Of a DNA stretch of 64,000 nucleotides, positions 36,332 to 42,711 are shown piece by piece; within the stretch, counting starts at the first letter, position 1; every line of letters begins with the position of its first letter. A model generated the notes under the pieces. That model worked only from the letters and a program-made list of their open reading frames with translations. It was not told the DNA's origin and searched no databases. Position numbers and translations under genes: made by a program. The stretch is from Caecitellus pseudoparvulus (taxonomy: Eukaryota > Bigyra: Bicosoecida), in NCBI GenBank assembly GCA_965644315.1, contig CBFFRQ010000212.1, positions 62,001-126,000 on the forward strand, read 5' to 3'.

Positions 36332-37156
36332 ATGGATAGATTCATTTTTAATTATAATGGTAATAAATATCTAGAAACAAAGAAATATTTAAATGATTTT
36401 GTTGAAAATTCTAATTTTGATTATATTGCTGAACCTTGTGCCGGTATTTTTGGATTTAGTAGATATTATTTTTTAAAACATAAAGATAATGATAATATTA
36501 AATTTTTAATTAATGATATTGACCCACGTATAATTAAATTTTATAATGATTTAAAAAATGATTTTGACGGAACATTAAATTATATTATTGATTATAAAAA
36601 TAAATTATATGATGAATTAGAACTAAGCAAAGAAACAGACGATAAAAAATTAACTCAATATTTAAGAAAAAAAGAAAATAAAATAAAATATGAAAATTAT
36701 TTATTAAAATTAATATCTTCTAAATGTCTTGGTATTTGTGGAATTGATAAATTTGAAACAAAAATAAACAATTTCTTAAAAAAGAAAGACGATTATATTA
36801 AAATGTTTTCAAAATGTGAATTTTCTAATTTAGAACTTAACGATTTTTTAAAACAAACTAAAAAGAAATATAAAAATAAAAAAATATTATATTATTTTGA
36901 CCCCCCTTATTTTAATTCTTGTAATACTGAATACGCATACACTTTCAAAGGAAAAGATAAAAAAATAAAATATACTGACGGGACAACTATCTATTTAGAT
37001 ATATATAAATTTATGAATGATAATAAAAATTGTTTATTTGTTATGAATAAAATTGACGTTTTAAATTACATTTTTAAAAAATTCTATTATGAAGAATACG
37101 GGGGAATTTATCAAATTAATAAAAATAAAAAAGTTCATATTATATATAAATCATAA
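36332..37156 (+). CDS. Dam-like (D12 class) adenine-N6 DNA methyltransferase, 274 aa
   Basis: SAM-binding motif I is AEPCAGIFGFSR (33-44); the catalytic motif IV is DPPYF at 190-194. The N-terminal FNYNGNKY matches the usual YxGxK start of Dam-type enzymes, which methylate adenine in short DNA sites. TTCTCTAGG just upstream is a TCTA promoter core. A PD-(D/E)XK nuclease is encoded 1.2 kb away on the other strand. Together they could form a modification/restriction pair, but that is inference. Confidence 0.82.
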   Translation: MDRFIFNYNGNKYLETKKYLNDFVENSNFDYIAEPCAGIFGFSRYYFLKHKDNDNIKFLINDIDPRIIKFYNDLKNDFDGTLNYIIDYKNKLYDELELSKETDDKKLTQYLRKKENKIKYENYLLKLISSKCLGICGIDKFETKINNFLKKKDDYIKMFSKCEFSNLELNDFLKQTKKKYKNKKILYYFDPPYFNSCNTEYAYTFKGKDKKIKYTDGTTIYLDIYKFMNDNKNCLFVMNKIDVLNYIFKKFYYEEYGGIYQINKNKKVHIIYKS

Positions 37157-37215
37157 AGATAAATAAATTATTAAAGACAGGTAAATAAAAAAATAAAAAA
37201 TCTCTAGTATAATAT

Positions 37216-37779
37216 ATGAATTTAGAAACAGGATTAATGGTAGGCGGCGCCCTAGTATCTTTAGGCGTTAAAAGCTCTTATAATTGTTGGAAAAATGGAA
37301 GAGCTAAAAAATTTAAAGCAGTAAAATTTGGGGCTGTCGTGATGAGCTCTAAAACTGGCAAATCGAAAATGTGTAGTCAACTTAAAGGAAATAATAAAGT
37401 TCTTTTAGTAGATGTTGGCGAAAGTGTGCCACGTGAAAACTCAGTAAATTCTAACGTAAATTATTTAGTAAAAGCTAAAGAATATGTTAATAAACTTAGA
37501 AAAGATTTAAAAGACCACTCATTATTATTAGTTGTTTCTTCTATTGATGAGGCTAAATTTCTTGGTGTTGAAGATAAAGCAATCGTATGCTTAACCCCTT
37601 CGAATGATTTATTTAGAAAAATCACGCAAAATATCCCCGCTGATGAATTAAAAAAAGTTGAATCTAACAGATTAGAATTAATCAGCAGCTGCGGTCAAGA
37701 TTTATTAAATATCTTTTCTTCTTATGATGAATTATATAATGTTATTAAAGCTACTTTCAAATTATCAAATAAATTTTAG
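37216..37779 (+). CDS. Small protein with P-loop-like motif, 187 aa
   Basis: A hydrophobic N-terminus (TGLMVGGALVSLGV) could be a membrane or insertion segment. The sequence AVVMSSKTGKSK at 40-51 resembles a Walker A loop without the first Gly, and NKVLLVDVGES and SLLLVVSSID could be the following beta strands. It is probably a degenerate P-loop NTPase, possibly kinase-like. Two TCTCTAG-type bases are 10-13 nt upstream of the ATG, and TCTAAGATG follows the gene. Confidence 0.5.
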   Translation: MNLETGLMVGGALVSLGVKSSYNCWKNGRAKKFKAVKFGAVVMSSKTGKSKMCSQLKGNNKVLLVDVGESVPRENSVNSNVNYLVKAKEYVNKLRKDLKDHSLLLVVSSIDEAKFLGVEDKAIVCLTPSNDLFRKITQNIPADELKKVESNRLELISSCGQDLLNIFSSYDELYNVIKATFKLSNKF

Positions 37780-37812
37780 ACCTAATAAAAATATATTCTA
37801 AGATGTTATAAT

Positions 37813-38031
37813 ATGGTTAATGTATGGATTCAAGCATTAAAAGAATATAATAAAGGTAATGGTGCCTGGTGTCTCCCAAGAAAAGGAACTAAAGAATATG
37901 AAAAAGTAAGGCAAATTATGGACGCTCTCAAAGGTGTTAAAACAAATCAAAAACAAAAAGAAGAGACAAATAATAAAACGCCTAGTAAAGGAAGAATGGA
38001 ATATTTAAAAAAGCTAAAAGACAAGGTCTAA
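37813..38031 (+). CDS. Small basic protein with CLPRKGTKEYE motif, 72 aa
   Basis: Layout: VWIQALKEYN, a short loop, CLPRKGTKEYEKVRQIM, then a Lys-rich tail. The first 43 residues align with the 42-aa protein at 15685 in the PLV, sharing W-x2-AL-x2-(W/Y)N and (I/L)P(K/R)KG(S/T)KEYE-x-VR. TTCTAAG lies just upstream. It may be a core or DNA-binding peptide. Confidence 0.65.
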   Translation: MVNVWIQALKEYNKGNGAWCLPRKGTKEYEKVRQIMDALKGVKTNQKQKEETNNKTPSKGRMEYLKKLKDKV

Positions 38032-38075
38032 TTAATGAACTTGACGATTTTTTAACAAGTGCTAGATACCATTTT

Positions 38076-38279
38076 ATGAGTAAGCAGTCATTATATAAAG
38101 CACTAAAACAAATATTAAGCATAATTGATATCTACGGAGACGCCGGACCAACTGAAGGAGCACTAAAAACCGAGTATAACAACGCATTTAATAAAATTAA
38201 CGAACAAATATCAAAAATTAAAGGTGAGAGAAATAAACAAAAAGGAAAAGAAATTATTAATTCTATTCTACAAGTTTAA
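38076..38279 (+). CDS. Hypothetical small helical protein, 67 aa
   Basis: ATG start 45 nt after the previous gene. Two helices are likely, joined by a GDAGPTEGAL turn; the C-terminal half is Lys-rich. No family recognised. It is convergent with the minus-strand nuclease gene, leaving a 31-nt gap. Confidence 0.45.
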   Translation: MSKQSLYKALKQILSIIDIYGDAGPTEGALKTEYNNAFNKINEQISKIKGERNKQKGKEIINSILQV

Positions 38280-38310
38280 ATATATTTTTACACTGTCTAT
38301 AAAAATATAT

Positions 38311-38760
38311 TTATATTTTAATCTTTTCAATTGGTTTTAGTTCTGTTATGGGTATTTCTAAATGAAGTTTATTTATATCTCTGTCAAATCTTTGAATAAA
38401 TCTTTTTTTGAATGTATCAAATAATTTTGATTTATACTTAATGTAATATAAACCATTTGTGAAATTGAATAAAAAATAAAAACGTTTCTTAGGATGTTGT
38501 AATTTAGCAGCTTTTATATGTCTTATCTTTTCTATATTTATTATTGTTGTTGAGTATTTATCATATGTATTATTTCTGCTTTTCAATTCTATATTATATT
38601 TTTCGTCTTGGGTTGTAAAATCAAAAGGAGAATATAAACTTTTAGTTTTGTAAAATGTGTGTTTGGTTGTTTTGTTTATTGTTTCTAATACTTGAACTTC
38701 TTTTTCTAAACCCTCTTTTAAACTTTTTTCAATGCTCCTTAAATCACGGTGAGACTTCAT
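38311..38760 (-). CDS. PD-(D/E)XK-type nuclease-like protein, 149 aa
   Basis: The core pattern is SPFDFTT...KYNIELKSR, that is D-x(n)-E-L-K as in PD-(D/E)XK nucleases, preceded by a helix and followed by strands. Its ATG overlaps the stop of the integrase gene (TAATG), so the two are translationally linked on the minus strand. It could process element ends, resolve replication intermediates, or cut foreign DNA. A single-domain nuclease is likely; substrate unknown. Confidence 0.6.
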   Translation of the reverse strand: MKSHRDLRSIEKSLKEGLEKEVQVLETINKTTKHTFYKTKSLYSPFDFTTQDEKYNIELKSRNNTYDKYSTTIINIEKIRHIKAAKLQHPKKRFYFLFNFTNGLYYIKYKSKLFDTFKKRFIQRFDRDINKLHLEIPITELKPIEKIKI

Positions 38761-39845
38761 TATAAAGCCCTAGAAAATATATTTAATGATTTATTTTTTT
38801 CTAGAGTTTTTTTATACTTTTTCACTAAATCAGGAACCTGAGAATTTATGCGCCGGGCTAGTTCATATGTTTGCTTTTTGTATCCCTTCCATTTTATACG
38901 ATAATATTTTTTATTCTTTATCTTCTTCTCTCCTGTTATTTTTTCTACTTCATATCGTTTATTATCTTCTATTTCTTCTGGTTTATCTTGTTCTTTTGGA
39001 TTATATAAAAGTTGATTTCGTGTGTATCCTGTATTATCTATACCTTCAATCGTATATATTGGCGGTTGTCCTGGTGTAATTAGAACACCGTCTATTTTTC
39101 TTAAATTGTTTTCATATCTAAAATCACCCGTTCTAAATGTTCCGTGTAATCTTTGACCGTCTATATTTTGTGGATAATCTAAAATGATTTTTACTAAATC
39201 GCCACGTTTCAATATGTCTTTTGGTATATGTGGCATTTTGAAAAATTCTTTAATTCCTATTTTTGGTCGTTTTAAAATTATTTCATTATATAATTTCATT
39301 ATTTCTGGTATAGTTTCTACCCATTCTTTATTTTCTTGTTTATGGATTAGCTCAAAGTTTTTTTGCTTTAGTGCTATGATACGCCCTAACGTTTTATTTA
39401 ATGCTTCAACGACTGCTGTTTGCCTATGTCTTGCAACTCTTGAATTTTTCAACGTTGCATTATCTGAACTCTCAAAATATTTTTTAACATATCCTTTAAA
39501 TTCTTTGCCATCATCTGTTTTAAATATCACGGATGGAGGATTTAAATATTTTCGTTTCCATATTCTCTTTAACGCTTTTAATACGGTTTTGCTTTCTTTA
39601 TTTTTTAATGGCTCAGCGTCTGCGGCTTTTGTTGCTACATCAATAATAACTAGTAAATATTTATAGCCTTTATCCTCGGGTAAATATAACAAATCACCTT
39701 GTTGAATACTATCTTTAATTAATGCTTTATGTTTTGGTATCTCTTCGCCTTTGTCTTTCTTTGGAGGTTTGGTTAATGTTGTTAATTCTGATTTTTTAGA
39801 ATCTTTAAAAATTTTCAATTCTTCCAAAATCTTATCTGATATCAT
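38760..39845 (-). CDS. Chromodomain-containing rve integrase, 361 aa
   Basis: The DDE core has D51 (QQGDLLYL), D111 (FKTDDGKEF) and E147 (AVVEALNK), with D-x35-E spacing. The C-terminal chromodomain (about 288-345) keeps YEVEKI and YRIKWKGY, the cage Tyr/Trp/Tyr. The length is close to the mavirus integrase. It is shorter than the first element's integrase and lacks its charged N-terminal extension. It presumably made the 5-bp CTGTT duplication. TCTA (reverse of 39856-39859) lies upstream. Confidence 0.88.
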   Translation of the reverse strand: MISDKILEELKIFKDSKKSELTTLTKPPKKDKGEEIPKHKALIKDSIQQGDLLYLPEDKGYKYLLVIIDVATKAADAEPLKNKESKTVLKALKRIWKRKYLNPPSVIFKTDDGKEFKGYVKKYFESSDNATLKNSRVARHRQTAVVEALNKTLGRIIALKQKNFELIHKQENKEWVETIPEIMKLYNEIILKRPKIGIKEFFKMPHIPKDILKRGDLVKIILDYPQNIDGQRLHGTFRTGDFRYENNLRKIDGVLITPGQPPIYTIEGIDNTGYTRNQLLYNPKEQDKPEEIEDNKRYEVEKITGEKKIKNKKYYRIKWKGYKKQTYELARRINSQVPDLVKKYKKTLEKNKSLNIFSRAL

Positions 39846-39878
39846 TAATAATATATAGATTAATATATTATTAGTAAT

Positions 39879-40436
39879 TTAAAATTTATGGTCTGGATAT
39901 TCCTCTTTTAAGTATTTAATTAAATCTTCTTTTGTTTCATATCTTGTATAAAATCCGTTATTTTTAATTCTGGTTATCATTTTAATAAAAAACTCATCTT
40001 TTAATAATTCTTTTAATTCATAAGATACCGTTTTTATATTCTTTGGTAGCTTGGGTAATATCTGAGATTTTAAAATATAATGTTGTTGAACGAAAGCCTC
40101 CGGACAATTTGTCCCGAGTGTATCAATAATAAACTGCCGCTTGGGTAAATCATCAATATATAAATTTATAACTTCTAATAAATCTATTAATTGTTCGAAG
40201 GTTTTAATTTTATTTTTAATATCTTCTGTTTCTGCTTCAACTTCTAATTTAACTTTTTCTAAATTCTCTAATTTGGTTTCTTTTCTGATTTTTATAGATG
40301 GTTCATTAAATATTGAGTAATAAAAGAAATACGAATAATCCTCAATTTTACAAAATTTATTTATTAATGAGTGATAAGAGTTTAACTCCCTCTTATGAAT
40401 GCTTAATAATGTCTTTAGACTTTTTAAAGTTGTCAT
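39879..40436 (-). CDS. Hypothetical coiled-coil protein, 185 aa
   Basis: A charged coiled coil occupies roughly residues 55-105 (ENLEKVKLEVEAETEDIKNKI). A C-terminal helical part has a KEDLIKYLKEEYPDHKF end. No domain recognised. The minus-strand ATG at 40436 is preceded by a TCTAAATTTATATA leader. The 180-nt gap 40437-40617 has only AT-rich sequence. Confidence 0.55.
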   Translation of the reverse strand: MTTLKSLKTLLSIHKRELNSYHSLINKFCKIEDYSYFFYYSIFNEPSIKIRKETKLENLEKVKLEVEAETEDIKNKIKTFEQLIDLLEVINLYIDDLPKRQFIIDTLGTNCPEAFVQQHYILKSQILPKLPKNIKTVSYELKELLKDEFFIKMITRIKNNGFYTRYETKEDLIKYLKEEYPDHKF

Positions 40437-40617
40437 TATATAAATTTAGAATATTTATTTTTTAAATTATTTTTTAAATTTAAATAAATTAGTTTTAAGA
40501 AATATATTTTCTCTAGATTATTATATATATCAAGATGTAATTTTTATAGTGCATTAAATCAACGTTGTATCATAAGCCATAATATCCATTTTTTATAAGT
40601 ATTAAATAATATAATAT

Positions 40618-41154
40618 TTATAAAAAATCATCTTTTGAGACTGTTTCAAATAATCCTAATCTTTCGGCATTGTCTGGATGATATACAACCGTTATTAATT
40701 CATCTAAAACATTTTTATATTTTACTTTGTGTTTTTCTTTATGTCTTAGAATTTTTATATATTCTTTTAATGTATTTGAAGACCATTTAAAATTATCAAA
40801 TATTTCTATTAAATCATAAAAAAAAATGTTTTCTCTTTCTATTCCTTCGGCACTCCATTCCTTATCGGGATATTTAAAAAGCCAATCAATAGTAAAATTT
40901 TTAAATTTATGAAATATCTTAAAATTTAAATTACCATCATTATATTTATCTATTAGTTCTATTGTTAATCCTGATTTTTTTATATCCTTAATATCTTCAA
41001 TTGTAATTTTTGAATTATCAGCCCCTTCTAATTTTGTAATTTCAATAAATTTCTCTCTTACGCATTCTATATTACCACAACAACTTAATAAAATATCATC
41101 TTCTATATTATCACAGGTTATTATATCATAATATAAATAAAAATCAATATTCAT
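40618..41154 (-). CDS. W-repeat family protein, short paralogue, 178 aa
   Basis: The N-terminal 75 residues are unlike the other members. From about residue 80 it has FTIDWLFKYPDKEW, FFYDLIEIFDNFKWSS and the shared terminal block YHPDNAERLGLFETVSKDDF. It is the most divergent and shortest of the three W-repeat proteins. It lies 26 nt downstream of the longer paralogue on the same strand. Confidence 0.6.
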   Translation of the reverse strand: MNIDFYLYYDIITCDNIEDDILLSCCGNIECVREKFIEITKLEGADNSKITIEDIKDIKKSGLTIELIDKYNDGNLNFKIFHKFKNFTIDWLFKYPDKEWSAEGIERENIFFYDLIEIFDNFKWSSNTLKEYIKILRHKEKHKVKYKNVLDELITVVYHPDNAERLGLFETVSKDDFL

Positions 41155-41180
41155 TATAGACCTATATAAAATAAAAATCT

Positions 41181-41960
41181 TTAAACATTTATAAAAAAAT
41201 CATCTTTTGAAACATTATCAAACAAGCCTAAACGTTCCGCATTATCTGGATGATAAACAATTGATAAGAATTCATCTAATACATCTTTATATTTTATTTT
41301 GTGTTTTTCTTTATGTTCTTGAATTTGTTTATAATCATTTAATATTTTAGATGACCATTTAAAATGTGGAAATATTGATATTAAATCATAAAAGAAACAT
41401 TCTTTTTTTTCAATTAATGATATATCCCATTTTTTACGTGGATATTTATATAACCATTCTATATTAAAATTATCAGATTTTGTCATAAGTCCAAAAATCC
41501 ATTTTATATTTTGACATTCATTAACCCAGCTTATATCAAAATTATCATTATATAATAATTCGTTTTTGTCCCATTTAGCATCATAAAAATAATTTATTAT
41601 ATCACTATTTATAAAATTCAAACTTGAAAAATATTCAAAGTCCCATCCTTTATCAGGGTGTTTTTTAACAAATTCAAAATCCTCTTTATTTTTTATAAAT
41701 TGTGATAATGTGTAATAACACCAGTCTTTATCGGGATTTTTTTTTACAACTTCAAAACCCTCTTTAATTTTTTTATTTCTAATTCTTATTGATAATATTT
41801 TATAATCCCAGTCTTTATCGGGGTATTGTTTAACAAAATTAAAATCTAAATCTTCTTCTATTGCTGAAACCCATTCATAATCCCATTTCTCGTTATGTGG
41901 GTCTTTTTTAATGGCTTCCATCTTATAATCCTCATTAACATATATAAAATAACCAGTCAT
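41181..41960 (-). CDS. W-repeat protein (PDKDW repeats), 259 aa
   Basis: Close paralogue of the 277-aa protein at 22205. Shared blocks include NDNFDISWVNECQNIKW, NIEWLYKYPRKKWDIS and FFYDLISIFPHFKWSSKIL, and the terminal HPDNAERLGLFDNVSKDDF. The two genes point inward from opposite ends of the element. Its leader (41961-41990) resembles the leader of the left genes, with TTTAG in place of TCTAG. Repeats of 30-33 residues are centred on PDKDW. Confidence 0.65.
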   Translation of the reverse strand: MTGYFIYVNEDYKMEAIKKDPHNEKWDYEWVSAIEEDLDFNFVKQYPDKDWDYKILSIRIRNKKIKEGFEVVKKNPDKDWCYYTLSQFIKNKEDFEFVKKHPDKGWDFEYFSSLNFINSDIINYFYDAKWDKNELLYNDNFDISWVNECQNIKWIFGLMTKSDNFNIEWLYKYPRKKWDISLIEKKECFFYDLISIFPHFKWSSKILNDYKQIQEHKEKHKIKYKDVLDEFLSIVYHPDNAERLGLFDNVSKDDFFINV

Positions 41961-41990
41961 ATAATATACTAAATAAAATATTTTTTCTTG
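41961..41990 (-). promoter_or_regulatory. Leader/promoter of right-end W-repeat gene
   Basis: Read on the minus strand it is AAGAAAAAATATTTTATTTAG then TATATTATATG. It matches the three left-side leaders except for TTTAG instead of TCTAG. It lies immediately inside the right terminal repeat, mirroring the leader that lies about 100 nt inside the left repeat. Confidence 0.5.
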
Positions 41991-41996
41991 AAACCC

Positions 41997-42580
41997 TTTT
42001 AAAATGTGAGAGAGTGTTTTTTATTATATATTCGCACACGCCCCACGCTATGTCTGATTTAGTGATTAAGTGATTTAGTGATTAAGTGTTAAGGGTTATA
42101 ATGGATTTAGTGTTAAATGATATATGAATAAGTGATTTACAATGTATCTTTTTATTTTGTCATTTCGCCTCCTTTGATTGTTTCTAAAATAGGGTGTTTG
42201 GATGGATGGTTGATTGCTTCAATTTTGTTTTGACTGATTGTCAGATAAGGGCTAAGAATAGTCTCAGAAAAAATATATATATATATATTTATTATATTTT
42301 TTATATTATTTCTATTTATTGTAGTGATAACCCTTAAGATAACACTTATAAAATAGTAGTAAAAAGTAAGTAAAAAATATATTAAAGGGTTTATAAGAGA
42401 TTGTTTTTATAGGGATAGTGTCTAATAAGTGTTATAGATATAATATAAATATATCTAAGAATAATATTTATAGATATAGTCTAAAAATATAGTATAAAAA
42501 TATATCTGTTTTTAGTCGCAAACTGCGGCAGCAGTTGAGACATATCGCTCATAAATTCATTTATGGATTTATTGTCCCCC
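41997..42580 (-). repeat. Right terminal inverted repeat, 584 bp
   Basis: Reverse complement of 19415-19998, equal in length, one mismatch noticed. It ends GGATTTATTGTCCCCC at 42580. No gene is seen in it. Confidence 0.95.
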
Positions 42581-42585
42581 CTGTT
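42581..42585. repeat. Target-site duplication CTGTT (right copy)
   Basis: Second copy of the 5-bp duplication, directly after the right terminal repeat. The following ACTGCTGCTGCTGG continues the GCTGTTGCTGTT trinucleotide run left of the element. Confidence 0.85.
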
Positions 42586-42711
42586 ACTGCTGCTGCTGGT
42601 GCCACTGCAACGCACTCTGTCGCGATGGACAGTGGCACGGAAGGCCAGGTGGGGGGCACCAAGCGCCCACGTGACACACTCGGATGGTTTTCATGGCTTG
42701 CCTACGAATGA
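42586..42711 (+). pseudogene. Unidentified GC-rich ORF, right part after virophage
   Basis: With the element and one CTGTT copy removed in thought, the frame of the left part continues here without shift. It runs for 41 codons (Ala/Thr-rich, then KRPRDTLGWFSW) to TGA at 42709-42711. This supports insertion into an open frame that was intact before. Identity unknown. Confidence 0.45.

Larger units (their letters stand above)
19415..42580. mobile_element. Integrated mavirus-like virophage, complete
   Basis: This 23166-bp AT-rich element is bounded by 584-bp inverted repeats and a 5-bp target duplication. It has the full mavirus-type core: rve integrase, protein-primed DNA polymerase B, SF3 helicase, and packaging ATPase, cysteine protease, penton and major capsid protein in that order. 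All core frames are open and none is visibly broken. Accessory genes include a fibre, a Dam-like methylase, a PD-(D/E)XK nuclease, W-repeat proteins and a papain-fold/nucleotidyltransferase fusion. The near-identity of the two terminal repeats indicates recent insertion or recent homogenisation. Confidence 0.92.
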
